This document shows positions 22,346 to 48,346 of a stretch of 64,000 nt of DNA, one piece after another. The translations under genes and the position numbers were made by a program. The stretch's first letter is position 1, and every line of letters starts with the position of its first letter. The stretch is from Pictodentalium vernedei (lineage: Eukaryota > Mollusca > Scaphopoda > Dentaliida > Dentaliidae). The DNA is taken from positions 448,470,910-448,534,909 of the forward strand of contig CM062289.1 of assembly GCA_031216915.1 (NCBI GenBank). The letters are read 5' to 3'. The notes below the pieces were generated by a model. It was given only the letters and a program-made list of their open reading frames with translations, ran no database searches and was not told where the DNA came from.

Positions 22346-22746
22346 TGGTTCCCCAAAACAATTGGGAACTGCACTGATAACTCACAACCAACAATATATA
22401 ACATTGTTCACTGAAAGGTGAGAAGAGTACCGCATCACTGATGACGCCATTCTGAAACTATCCAACAACAAATGCTCATAACAACCTTTCATTTGCCTCT
22501 GTTGACGTATTTGTATAAGCACATTCAAAATTATCAAAATTATCGAAGGCAAACATTGAATGGTTTGAAAAGATCGAAAGATATGTTGAAAAGTAGTGTG
22601 TACGTGTTGCCAACAGCAACAATGACACGGGTATTAAATTCTCTTTCATACAGTCCGAAAATACCAAAAATAATTGATAAAGTAAACAGTTTTGGGAACT
22701 ATTGACCCCTTTACACAACCAACGCGCAGAGGCGGTCGGTGTAAAA
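22346..22746. other. No feature recognised
   Basis: About 400 bp of unique-looking sequence without a coding frame of interest. Confidence 0.35.
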
Positions 22747-22931
22747 GGAATGGAAGTCCGGAGGAACGTTAGTCCCTCTGGACTATTATTCCGCGGAATT
22801 ATAGTCCTAGGTCTAACATTTCTAGGAATAGTAGTCCGCCGGACTACTATTCCTAGAAATGGTAGACCTAGGACTATAATTCCGCGAAATAATAGTCCAG
22901 AGGGACTAATTTTCTTACGGACTTCCATTCC
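22747..22931. repeat. 185-bp near-perfect palindrome
   Basis: Arms of about 90 bp from ggaatggaagtccg to its complement, centred near 22838 at tagtccgccggacta. Within each arm short ggactattattcc-like and agtcctagg motifs recur in both orientations. Only a handful of arm mismatches. Confidence 0.85.
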
Positions 22932-23578
22932 TGTCATACTGGTGCAAATAAAATGTGGAAGGACTTTTAGTTGTATTATTGTCAAAATAGGCAGAAAAAA
23001 TTAAAAACATAAACGAAAATTCACCAATATACATTCAGCTACCTAATTATCTGAATTCGGGTTATTTTTTTCAAATGTCCCGCCGTAAAGCCCGGACACT
23101 GTGACAATGATAGGTGCCATTTTTTGGGGTTGGGGTGGGGGGCAAATTGTCAGTTTACACATGCAGCATAAGGGTACGTACTAAATGTGTCGAGGTGTGT
23201 TAGTGCACTCTGTATGCACTAACACACGCAGCACATGGACACATAAGGGTACTGCTCCTATAACCCATGGCTAGCCCATCACCTCACAGCGAGTTGAATA
23301 TTGCTGGGATGATGATCTTCTCCGTCAAACTGAATGTCTGTATAGTGGAATGAGAATCGTGCAGGCGATTTCTTATGCTTGTGATACGGCATTAACATTT
23401 GCAAGATTGAGTCAGGCCGAGGGCTGGCCGTATAGTTCACCTTGAAAATTCCGGCCCCCCCCTCCCCCATTGGGTTTCCCTTGGGGCCCCCAAAATTGAT
23501 GCAGCCCAACACCTGTAGGTGCGTGAAATTTCGTGAAAATGACCAAAAAGTGAAATGAATCTGATTGGATAGACTGCC
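22932..23578. other. Unassigned, with an imperfect palindrome
   Basis: At about 23170-23250 gtgtgttagtgca-ctctgta-tgcactaacacac forms a hairpin with looser outer arms (gggtac). Nothing else is recognised. Confidence 0.4.
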
Positions 23579-24245
23579 GGTATATCGAAATGTTCTCTAT
23601 GTGGACTGCATTTGGCACCATACCACCAGTCTAGTCTGCCATTGGCACCACACCACCAGTCTAGTCTGCCATTGGCACCATACCACCAGTCTAGTCTGCC
23701 ATTGGCACCATATCACCAGTCTAGTCTGCCATTGGCACCATATCACCAGTCTAGTCTGCCATTGGCACCACATCACCAGTCTAGTCTGCCATTGGCACCA
23801 TATCACCAGTCTAGTCTGCCATTGGCACCATATCACCAGTCTAGTCTGCCATTGGCACCATATCACCAGTCTAGTCTGCCATTGGCACCATATCACCAGT
23901 CTAGTCTGCCATTGGCACCATACCATCAGTCTAGTCTGCCATTGGCACCATATCACCAGTCTAGTCTGCCATTGGCACCATATCACCAGTCTAGTCTGCC
24001 ATTGGCACCATATCACCAGTCTAGTCTGCCATTGGCACCATATCATCAGTCTAGTCTGCCATTGGCACCATATCACCAGTCTAGTCTGCCATTGGCACCA
24101 TATCACCAGTCTAGTCTGCCATTGGCACCATATCACCAGTCTAGTCTGCCATTGGCACCATACCACCAGTCTAGTCTGCCATTGGCACCATATCACCAGT
24201 CTAGTCTGCCATTGGCAGTCCACATAGAGGACATTTCGATATACC
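23579..24245. repeat. 30-bp minisatellite enclosed by 31-bp inverted repeats
   Basis: About 20 copies of a 30-bp unit (attggcaccatatcacc then agtctagtctgcc) at 23610-24216, differing by only one or two bases. The array is bounded by ggtatatcgaaatgttctct at 23579 and its complement ending at 24245. The period is a multiple of three, so several frames on both strands stay open by chance. Confidence 0.9.
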
Positions 24246-25002
24246 ATCAGTCTAGTCTACCATTGGTCGCTATGAAGAAAGAAACAGCGTTCCTTCAATA
24301 AAGACTTTTCTCCGTTTGGGCTGAACTGTGGCCTTCCCGATGCCGCTTCCTCCGATAGTTGGGCCGAACTGTGGCCTTCCCGATGCCGCTTCCTCCGATA
24401 GAACCATTTTTGTCGAATGATCGATGGAGATGGTACAAAAATGCCATCGAAATGTCCTCTATACCATTGGCAGACCACATAGAGGACATTTCTATATACC
24501 TGCAGTAATAATAACACTTTAGGCGCCCGCTCATTTCTCGCGGTTCGCAGGTGAGAAGGCCTTAGTTAGCCCTATGTTCCCAAATGCTTCCTTATCCCCA
24601 TGCCCCTTCTCTCCTCTCAACACCCTGAGACGAACTGCTTGATGATATCCCGTACCCCCATTCTTCCCAATCTCACCGATAAACATAGTAACCCTCTCAT
24701 ATGAGTCTCCTACCAACCACACATCCTTCATTCTCCTATCCCACTTCCCCGTCATACTCCCCATTCCAATAGAAAGTGTTCCAGGGTCACCACTACGCCA
24801 AGATTATTCATTTGGCAGTCTGCAATTGATCGCTCAGAAGAAAGGAAACAGCGTTCCTTCAGTTTCAAAAATAAAAATTCTATCCGATTGAGCCGAACTA
24901 TGGTCTCCCCGATGGGTCCTCTCCCCCCGACCCCCGGTAGAAACAACCATCTTTGTCGAATGATCGATGAAGATAACAAAAAATGCCATCGAAATGTCCT
25001 CT
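24246..25002. repeat. Relatives of the minisatellite flank and a 41-bp duplication
   Basis: A 41-bp block (ctgaactgtggccttccc and following) is tandemly duplicated at 24320-24402. At 24445-24500 the inverted-repeat termini of the minisatellite element occur almost back to back without an array. A third related flank lies at 24888-25014. Confidence 0.6.
24540..24800 (-). pseudogene. 3' end fragment of a LINE ORF2 (tentative)
   Basis: The minus-strand frame reads TLEHFLLEWG near 24790, with another frame carrying the downstream part. Motifs of the form ETVEHFLLEC are typical of the C-terminal region of several LINE reverse transcriptases. It is short, broken and undatable. It could be the tail of the clade represented at 62857. 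Confidence 0.35.
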
Positions 25003-25014
25003 ATGTGGACTGCC

Positions 25015-25241
25015 TTCCCCGTGGGAACCCCGGGAAGTAAGTAGCACTTGTTTACTGTGGTAAACCAGTTCCGCTTTACTAGTAAAATAGGACCCAGTCA
25101 CCAATGCTTGGGGTGAAAGTCCTCTAAAATGGGCAACATGTAGATTAACGATTGACTAAACTTGACTTCATCTCCATGTTGTGTCACGATTAGCCATGGT
25201 GCATAAATATGTGACGTTAACCACCAACAAACAAACAAACA
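25015..25241 (+). repeat. SINE with novel head, second copy with target duplication
   Basis: Nearly identical to 20220-20441. Flanked by ATGTGGACTGCC at 25003-25014 and 25242-25253, an exact 12-bp duplication. It inserted in the flank of a relative of the minisatellite element. Confidence 0.8.
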
Positions 25242-25253
25242 ATGTGGACTGCC

Positions 25254-25611
25254 ATTGATCCCTCAGATGCAAGAAAGCCGCGTTCGTTCAGTTCGCAAGA
25301 TCAATACTTTCTCCGGGTCTGGGCCCCCGTTTGCTCCTTCCCCGGTTACTTTTCTTGGCCCTGTCCTCCCCTGGATTGAGTACAAACTTCCCCAGTCTGC
25401 ATGTACATGTAACTCATTGGACTGAGGGGGAAAAAGATGAAATGGTTCCGGTATCCCGACCGATCCTAACTTTCACACCAGTCCTAATCTTTTTATAAGC
25501 ACGAAACAAAAATGTTGTCTCCATTTAAAATACTATTGGAAGCTGCGTGTATGGACTGGACATCAAATACGTGCACACCGCGAAAATAGGTCATACATTT
25601 CAACCTGTCGC
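25254..25611. other. No feature recognised
   Basis: Unique-looking sequence without a gene. Confidence 0.35.
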
Positions 25612-25829
25612 CTCATCCAAATAGCAAACGACACTTTAAAAAAATTGATTAACTAAATATTTTCATTTTTTGTCTGAAAAACATAGATTATGACCCCCTG
25701 ATTGGAACAAGCTCCGGGATGATAGCCTATAAGTTGTTGGGACAAAAATGAAAAAGTTATAAAATTTGAAAAGCCGTTCTTTACTGTAAATGACGCTTGC
25801 AGGTTTTGGTTGTTTTGTTGGGTGAAAAG
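25612..25829. mobile_element. TTAA-type MITE, diverged
   Basis: Has gcaaacgacactt, tgtctgaaaaacatag, attatgacccc and ttggaacaagctc, and is followed by TTAA (25830-25833). The central palindrome is mostly lost. Confidence 0.6.
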
Positions 25830-26187
25830 TTAACAGGGGCGGCTGGATCTGGGGGCTGGCGGGGAGGGGGGAGGGCTTCAGCCCCTCCACTTTTTTTGCC
25901 GGGCCATGTTTTTTGTATGCATATATTTTAACACAACCAATGACTGGTGAAACAAAGGGCGGATTCAGAGCCTCCCCCATATTCTCGCCAGCTATGTTTC
26001 TCTCGTACTGGTTCAGTTTCGATGGATTTCGGATAATTTTTTGCAGTTAGTGGCAGCAAACGCTAAAATGTATACAGTCTGTTAAAAAATCGGTTAACTG
26101 AAGTAGATCGTAATCTTACAGACATACATGTACCAAATCCACTCCCGACAAGATAATCCACAGACAGTATAATCGCTGTTATTGTCT

Positions 26188-26272
26188 GGTAAAGCTTACA
26201 GGTGAGGTCTATTTATCACCTTTGGTCGTTACGACCAAAGCTAATAAATAGACCTCGCCTGTTTGCTTTACC
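26188..26272. repeat. Palindrome
   Basis: Arms ggtaaagcttacaggtgagg / cctcgcctgtttgctttacc with atttat and a core tttggtcgttacgaccaaa. 38-bp arms with a few mismatches. Confidence 0.75.
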
Positions 26273-26399
26273 GACGTTTTTTTACGGCTCTCAAAATGTG
26301 AAATCTTTCAAATACATCTCTTGAAAAATCTCAAAATATCCACTCAGATGCATGGAAATGGGGGTTTTGGGACCCTGGAATATTTTTCATGCCGACGAC

Positions 26400-26455
26400 C
26401 ATCCATCGCCCGATCCAGCCCCCCCCCCCCCCCCCCCCCACACACACACACTTTG
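26400..26455. repeat. C-run and (CA)n
   Basis: About 18 C followed by (CA)n. Nothing else lies between 26273 and 26586. Confidence 0.8.
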
Positions 26456-26586
26456 AAATTCGTTCCGCCGCCCCTGGTTAATCAACTGTATATGAAAATA
26501 AAATATCAACAACCGAAAAATAAAATGTATCAGCCGCCCATTCGTATTTTTCTACAGCATGTAGCCGAAATCTATGTGGCCAGATA

Positions 26587-26903
26587 GGGCCAAGTATTGA
26601 ACGTCGCGTTTCTTTTTTCTGTTTCTTCAAAACACGACAGGGCAATATTACGAGAGTGCCGTCTCGGTTCTGTCGTATTATAGCTTTGTTGCGTTGTCGC
26701 GATTCTGCCGTATTACAGCTTTGTCGCAGTTCTGTCGTAAAATAGCGTTGTCGCCTAAAATGGTTTAAAAAACGCGACAGCGCTATAATACGACGAAACC
26801 GCGACGGTACTATCACAATATAGCTCTGTGGTACTGTCGCAGTATAGCTTTGTCGCGTTTTGAAGAAACAGAAAAGAGAAACTCGAAGTTCCGAACTTGG
26901 CCC
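26587..26903. mobile_element. TA-flanked foldback element with internal repeats
   Basis: TA on both sides (26585-26586, 26904-26905). Terminal inverted repeats of about 53 bp start gggcccaag-like (gggccaagt) and include ctgtttcttcaaaac. The interior is built from repeats of a 24-26 bp motif (tctgtcgtattatagctttg then tcgc) in both orientations. TA duplication is typical of Tc1/mariner MITEs. No transposase is encoded. Confidence 0.65.
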
Positions 26904-26905
26904 TA

Positions 26906-27617
26906 GCAGGACACCATAGGAACGAATCCAATTATTTTTTTCGCCTTGTAGGGAATCCCGTCTGTTTTTTTTTTTTTTGTTGTTTTTTTTTGCCCTGGAA
27001 CATTTTGAGGATCTTTGAATTTCCCTTCTGTAGCTTCTTGGAAGCCTTTGAAAATATATATACCAGGAAGGTCCTGGAAAATACTTGAACTGACTTCTCA
27101 TTCAAGTGCAGGCACGTCGTCATAGTATTGGCACCATCCAGGGTGCTACATGCATGTGTCTCACAACGTACTGCTGCACGCAGCGCATCCACAATTGGCC
27201 GGACTCTTCTCAGCTCGCTCTTATTCTTCCGCCAGCCCTGCATGTGTGAAAGAGCGAGTCTCGGAAAGGCACACTCTTTTTCTGACATAAAGAATTGTGA
27301 CTCTATGTTCTCACATAAACATAGTGTAAGATACTATACCAGTAGAATTAAGTTGCAGAATAACTGCAAAATATTTCTCTTCATATATTAATTTTTATAA
27401 ATATCAGCACTTTACATTAGCCGTTTCCAGGCGGTGTGCTAATTTATGGGGTGGAATAAGTAAACTTTTATCACAAGATCTTTCAGAGCTAAAGGTTTAC
27501 TGGTTGAATGCAAGAAGCCACTATCAGGGTTTTCAAAAAACGAGGGTACCAGAGCAAAAGCCAACATTTTCCTCTCCTGCTTTCCATATTCAGTCAAACA
27601 CAAATAATATTTTGTTT
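26906..27617. other. No gene recognised; T-runs
   Basis: Contains a T/G-rich stretch at 26965-26990 and otherwise unique sequence. Open frames on either strand lack family features. Confidence 0.4.
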
Positions 27618-27692
27618 ATACAATTTTTTTCTATTACAAATTATTGGAGAGTGCCTGTTGGCACTCTCCAATAATTTGAAATAGAAAAACTT
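27618..27692. repeat. Palindrome, family P3
   Basis: ttattggagagtgcc-tgtt-ggcactctccaataa, with outer arms ttttctatt and its complement. A related palindrome lies at 28419-28467. Confidence 0.75.
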
Positions 27693-28070
27693 TGATGAAC
27701 AAATTCAAACCACCAAAAATAACCGAGCCCCCAACCTGTTAAAAATATGAATAATTTATCTTACATTTTTTTTTGAACCCAACTGTTTTACATTATACAA
27801 AAGGAAAAAGAGCTCCCCCCGGGAAGCACAACTCACAAGGTTTTGACAAACGTTTCCGAGTATTCTACAAACGCATTGGATCTTTGTAAGCCGTGTTGTC
27901 ACTAAAATCAACGACTAATTAAAAAAGGTAGCAACCATTAAATGCCTCGAATAATACATGTATAAAGTCACAATATGCTTATTATGCGCAGTATGGCAAG
28001 TCGAAGCTTGAATTTATTACATGGTGTACGCTTTATTTTATTATGACTTGGTGAATGCAATTAAACAGAA

Positions 28071-28345
28071 GGGGGCGCGGTGGCTTTGCGGTTACCGGCT
28101 CTCGTCAGATCACCGAAGTTAAGCAACGTCGAGCCCTGTTAGTCCTCGGATGGGTGACCGTCTGAGCCATCGATTCGGACTCCCGCGTTGTGTCCTTGGG
28201 CAAGGCACTTAACCCCGATTGTCCATATGGGGGCACGATGACGCCGTGTGCTAAGGCGCACTACACGTCGAAAGTGCGCATGTCTTCAACCAATCTAACC
28301 CTGCCTGTGCTACAGTGCGGAGTTACGATGTTGGGGAGCTGACAT
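28071..28345 (+). repeat. 5S-headed SINE, 3' truncated
   Basis: After a short gcgcggtggc leader, 28098-28165 matches 5S rRNA: aagttaagcaacgtcgagcc (box A and intermediate element) and cggatgggtgaccgtc (box C). The shared SINE body follows (tgtccttgggcaaggcac, cactacacgtcgaaagtgc, accctgcctgtgc), then the sequence breaks off before the tail. The fused body shows it is not a 5S gene. Confidence 0.8.
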
Positions 28346-28418
28346 CTGAAGATACTTAACTGGTAGTGTGCTAAATTATTTCCAGGCATCAAACTTTATT
28401 CGCCTGTCTTTGCCATGT

Positions 28419-28467
28419 TGCAATTTATGGGAGAGTGCCAAAAGGCACTCTCCCATAAACTGCAAAA
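28419..28467. repeat. Palindrome, family P3
   Basis: ttgcaatttatgggagagtg and complement around gccaaaaggc. It shares the gagagtgcc core with 27618-27692. Confidence 0.75.
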
Positions 28468-28696
28468 GACTAATCCACACAGAGGCGGTGAAAGCTCTAT
28501 AAAAGTGGAGAGGCACACATTTTCAAGGCTACCATGGTTTGGCCCAGTGGGAGAAAAAATTACAATCGTATATTGGTAATCCCGAGAAAGATTCTGCACT
28601 TAAGGATGCGACGTGCATCCCATAAGTGGATAGATATCTGGGTTGATTTGCTCGTGTTTCAACCGCTCGTAATGGACTGAAGGCTGCGCTTGATTT

Positions 28697-29458
28697 CTAT
28701 CTCCTTTGTTTCCCCCGTTTCTTCTTTGGAGGTGGAGGTGGCGAATTCTTTACCAGAGGCGAAAGAGGAGATGGAGGCTGTGGTGTTGTCCTACTTTGGG
28801 CTAGAGCAGTTGCGAACGCGACGTTGGAACGTAGTGTCGCCGCTGCCTCTCCGAATTCTGCTAGTTGTTTATTCAAGGCGTTTAGGTCGTTTCTGCGCTC
28901 TTTTTCAAATTCGTCTTGGAGAGTGGCTTGTTCGTGGTCCAGCTCCTGAACGGGTGGGAGGGGGGGGGGGGAGATTGGAGTAGCAGACTTTGGAGATCCA
29001 GTTTCCATTTCCGCCTCTGCCTCACTGCTGACATCGCCATCCTCCAGGTTGTCTCTCAAAGGAGAGGCAGCCGGGGTGTGGATGGTGGTCACAGGAGTTG
29101 GAGGTGGGGAAATGGTAGTGGTCTCCTCTGTCTTCTCTTCCGCCTTCTCCCTTTTCAGGAACTTTTCCAGCCGCTGGGCATCACGGCGCCTGGTTGATGG
29201 GCTCTTCTTCTTCTTCTTGGTCTTCTTTTCAGGGCCAGGTCCAAGCTTTTTCGGGTGAGGACCAGTGTGAGAAGAGTTCCTCTCACAAAAATTGCTACCT
29301 CTCCCCGAAGAAGGTGTGGTGGTGCTTTCCTCTCCATCAAACTCCAGAGTCAGATGAACGCTCTTGCCTCTCATCTGGAGAGTCCAGTTGAGAGGGCAAG
29401 AGTCGCCCAGAGCTGACAAAGCTTTCTGTAGCTTAATTGGGATATTCAAACTTGCCAT
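28697..29458 (-). CDS. Uncharacterised basic, proline-rich coiled-coil protein
   Basis: An uninterrupted 253-codon frame. I chose the ATG at 29458 because it sits in the strong context accATGg; the open frame runs 26 codons further upstream without a better start. The protein begins MASLNIPIKLQKALSALG and has a small N-terminal region of about 45 residues. A lysine-rich stretch with SPSTRRRDAQRLEKFLKR follows. Then come an acidic segment (EDGDVSSEAEAEMETGSP), a likely helical stretch (ATLQDEFEKERRNDLNALNK) and a basic end KKKRGKQRR, a possible nuclear signal. Runs of PPPP occur twice. No catalytic motif, signal peptide or membrane segment is seen. I do not recognise the family; such lysine/proline-rich proteins are frequent as first ORFs of retroelements. 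It could also be a host gene. No introns are visible. Confidence 0.5.
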   Translation of the reverse strand: MASLNIPIKLQKALSALGDSCPLNWTLQMRGKSVHLTLEFDGEESTTTPSSGRGSNFCERNSSHTGPHPKKLGPGPEKKTKKKKKSPSTRRRDAQRLEKFLKREKAEEKTEETTTISPPPTPVTTIHTPAASPLRDNLEDGDVSSEAEAEMETGSPKSATPISPPPLPPVQELDHEQATLQDEFEKERRNDLNALNKQLAEFGEAAATLRSNVAFATALAQSRTTPQPPSPLSPLVKNSPPPPPKKKRGKQRR

Positions 29459-29703
29459 GGTGATTTTGCTCAGATGGTGTTCACGCTCTGAAGTCAGAAG
29501 TGCAAAATATATATTGGTAAATGTACCGTCACACATTATATAGTGTCTCGTTTAGATGAGCATACCACGTGGTCACTATCCTGTCCATCTCTTCTACTTG
29601 ACTCACGAGCCTTCGGGTTGGAAGATGGTCGAAGTAGAAGAAACGGGCCGAAGTGACCGAAAGTGCAATTCTGTGGCGATACGTGGTTTGGATTTGCAAT
29701 TAA

Positions 29704-29946
29704 CCCTTCACCTAACATAACGGCCAAAACCGGCCAGCGCTATTCTCAAAAATCGCCAATTAATTTTCATTATTTTTTCATTTTTTGTCTCAAAAACATT
29801 GGTTATGACCCCTCGTTGGAACGAGCTCGTCGAGCTCGTTCCAACGAGGGGTCATAACCTATGTTTTTGAGACAAAAAATGAAAAAAATTAGTTATTCAA
29901 GAATTTTTTTGGCAAGTGTCGTCTGCTTTTCAGGTTAGGTAAAGGG
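29704..29946. mobile_element. TTAA-type MITE, well preserved
   Basis: TTAA at 29700-29703 and 29947-29950. The aaaaccggccagcg arm comes first, then the central palindrome on ttggaacgagctcgtcgagc, then the gtcgtctgcttttc arm and ggtaaaggg. Confidence 0.9.
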
Positions 29947-30146
29947 TTAATATATTACAGGAATGTCTGTATATAGGCGCGTTTGCTTGTGTCCATTTTA
30001 ACTCATTGTGTAAACACACAACATGTCTGTGGAAAAAAGTGGAGGGGAACGTGTCCCCTGTGCCCCCATGGTTCCGCCGCCTCTGAATCCATACAGTTGA
30101 AATAATTTGACTTCAAAGATAACATGAAGCACCCCCACAGAGTATT

Positions 30147-30499
30147 ATTCATTTATTGAGGTTTAACGACACTTTCGACAGCAAATGTCACCTCGTGTCG
30201 GACAGTTTTACGGGTGGCTGAAGCTGGAGTACCCGGAGAGAACCACCGAGCAACCACGAGCAACTGTCAGACTCCCCAACGTACTAACTCCACACGAGCA
30301 GGGTAAGCATTGGTTGAAGACAGGTGCGCCATCGACGTGCAGTACGCTCTAGTGCACAGCGCCATCGTACCCCCACGTGGATAATCGGGATTAAGTGCTT
30401 TGTCCAATGGCAAAACGCAGTTGTCAGAGGCGGGATTCTAACCGAGGACCTCTCGGCTTGCAGCCTGCATCTCTACCTATACTAGGCCACCGCGCTCCC
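30147..30499 (-). repeat. tRNA-headed SINE, full length
   Basis: From 30499 on the minus strand: gggagcgcggtggcc start, a B-box-like ggttagaatcccg, the shared body, cccgtaaaactgtcc, and a short aataaatgaat tail at 30147. Strongly similar to 36813-37179. Confidence 0.75.
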
Positions 30500-30634
30500 A
30501 CCCACAGAGTATAAAGCCTTGAATTATTTTATCTGCACTTCAGAATAAAGCCGAAATATGGGCTTCCAGCACTCTACTAGTTAAAGAACTGGCTTCAAAT
30601 ACAGGCACTCCGGGAATATAGGCTCTACATTTTA

Positions 30635-30860
30635 CCCTTCACCTAACCAGAATAGCAGACGACACTTCAAAGAACTTTCCCGAATAACTAAAATTGTTTA
30701 CTTTTTGCGTCAAACATAGTTTACGCCCCTTCGTTAGAACGAGCTCAACGAGTTCATTCCAAAGAGGGATCCATAAGCTGTGTTTTTTAGGAAAAAAATG
30801 AAGGCCGATTTCTGTAGATAACACCCCTGGCCGGTTGAGGTGTTATGTTGTGTAAAGGGG
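30635..30860. mobile_element. TTAA-type MITE, diverged
   Basis: cccttcacctaacc start, gcagacgacactt arm, centre gaacgagctcaacgagttc, then ggccggttgagg and gtaaagggg. Target sites are degenerate (TTTA, TTAT). Confidence 0.75.
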
Positions 30861-31117
30861 TTATACGACTCTATTAGAAGATAAAATATCAAAATAAAAA
30901 AAGTTCTGGCCTTACGACCCTATTTTTCTCTTGTATGTAACATGAACCAAACCACCCATTTCTTACCTTGAAAATCTCTTTCCAGAGACGATAGAAATAG
31001 GGCGGAGAGCATACCCCACCCCCCACCCCCCTTCACTTTTTTTCCAAATCCTATCTTTTGACCCCAACTGTTACATTATCATGGATAATTTTCAATCAAC
31101 TTTTATTTATTGTGTTA

Positions 31118-31289
31118 AACCTTCTTCCAAACACGAATAGCAGACGACTGATTCCAAAGAAAGATGACTGAAACAGATCATTCCAATGAAGGGGGGCATC
31201 CACTGTACTTTGAAGCAAAAATTGAAAAATAATTGAACTTAAATAGAGTTTTTGTGGAAAGTTTGTACTTTTGCGCTTGACAGAGGTTA
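31118..31289. mobile_element. Strongly decayed TTAA-type MITE
   Basis: Residual gaatagcagacgac and cattccaatgaagggg blocks only. Confidence 0.4.
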
Positions 31290-31584
31290 ATAAAGCTTTC
31301 TCTTCCAACACTGGAATATATGAACTTACAATCTTGATTTTTATTTCAGTTATATGTGTTATCTTATATAAAATATCTTTTGAAATATTGTTAAAAAATT
31401 TAAATTAATATAGGCCTAACCGAAGTTTCACGGCATTTTATTTCAAATGTCAAAGACATCAGGAACAATAAACGTTATCGCCATTAGTAAATGGGCTAGA
31501 TGTACTGAAAAATTATCACTTCATCTTACATATCGGCCAGATCCGGATCCGGCCAAATCTTTTCACAAAAAATCACCTTTCAAA

Positions 31585-31587
<3 letters not shown>

Positions 31588-31636
<49 letters not shown>

Positions 31637-31640
31637 TTAT
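31588..31640. repeat. (TTA)n microsatellite
   Basis: About 17 units of tta/att. Confidence 0.9.
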
Positions 31641-31745
31641 TAAAATACTAAAAATATTTCCTTCACTCGAAGACAACGACGTCCCAAAATGACAATTGGT
31701 GTGGGGTGGTAAACCTAATTTGTTCAGACTGTCATAACTCAAGGA

Positions 31746-31837
31746 CCGACTGATAAAATATTCCAACTACATTATCAAGGCATGCCTTTTTCAAAGGCAT
31801 GCCTTGACAATGTAGTCGAAATATTTTGTCAGTCGGG
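31746..31837. repeat. Palindrome, family P2
   Basis: ccgactgataaaatattcca to its complement, core aaggcatgcctttttcaaaggcatgcctt-like. 45-bp arms. Related to 20683-20763. Confidence 0.8.
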
Positions 31838-32015
31838 ATATTACCGTTCAAAAACTCAGGGAATTCGTTTGAGGATGAAAACTTGTAGTTGGGGTGACGA
31901 AGAGCTTCCCAACTTCGATATATGGGACCCCAATCCAATCAAACCGAGTGGAAAATTATTGGAGAAGAGAGAAACTCCCCCTAGACCCTCATACTTTCGG
32001 CCCTGGTCCCCGGAA

Positions 32016-32019
32016 GCTT

Positions 32020-32062
<43 letters not shown>

Positions 32063-32118
32063 GGGGGGGGGAGAGAGAGAGACAGAGAGACAGATAGATA
32101 GAGAGAGAGAGAGAGAGA
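32016..32118. repeat. (GA)n / G-run upstream of tubulin
   Basis: (GA)14, a run of about 18 G, then interrupted (GA)n and (GATA). It lies 280-380 bp upstream of the beta-tubulin ATG. Confidence 0.9.
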
Positions 32119-32396
32119 TTTAGATTTAACACCATATTTCAAAATAACAATATTTCTTTCGGTCAAATTGGCGGTGTTCAGACTTGTTCGCGATACAACA
32201 CACTGAAATACCTGTTTTTCATTGTCGTCACAGCTGATTTGTTGGTAAATCCAAACACAACAGTTGTCGATAAGGGCGAAAGGATATGAGTAATTCGGTT
32301 TAACGAGCACAGATAAAACAAAACAGAAATTTTCAAACGGCAGACGGATAATTGACGAGACAGAAACGGTCATATTTCGCCGAAAGAAAACACAAA
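32119..32396 (+). promoter_or_regulatory. Beta-tubulin 5' region
   Basis: The 278 bp between the (GA)n tract and the tubulin ATG. It should contain the 5' UTR and perhaps the core promoter. I see no convincing TATA box. The start context is acaaaATGa. An additional upstream non-coding exon cannot be excluded. Confidence 0.35.

Positions 32397-48346
<15,950 letters not shown>

Noticed and set aside
22476-23004. 169- and 100-codon frames with a repeated RTTIPRN pattern
   Set aside because: The pattern is produced by the palindrome at 22747-22931 read in both directions.
23610-24216. CRISPR-like regular repeats
   Set aside because: The 30-bp units are directly adjacent without spacers, in an animal genome. 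It is a minisatellite.
23565-24301. Three long open frames (over 210 codons) on both strands with a ten-residue repeat
   Set aside because: They follow from a 30-bp tandem unit without stop codons; the period keeps all these frames open. Not protein-coding evidence.
26478-27288. Open frames of 207 and 118 codons on the minus strand
   Set aside because: They cross the foldback element and low-complexity T-runs and show no family motif; the apparent Tyr/Ser/Arg pattern reflects the inner DNA repeats.
28098-28165. 5S rRNA gene
   Set aside because: Only the internal promoter part matches, and it runs straight into the SINE body. It is a SINE head.
28690-29391. Plus-strand frames opposite the orphan ORF
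   Set aside because: Antisense shadows; composition and start context favour the minus-strand frame.
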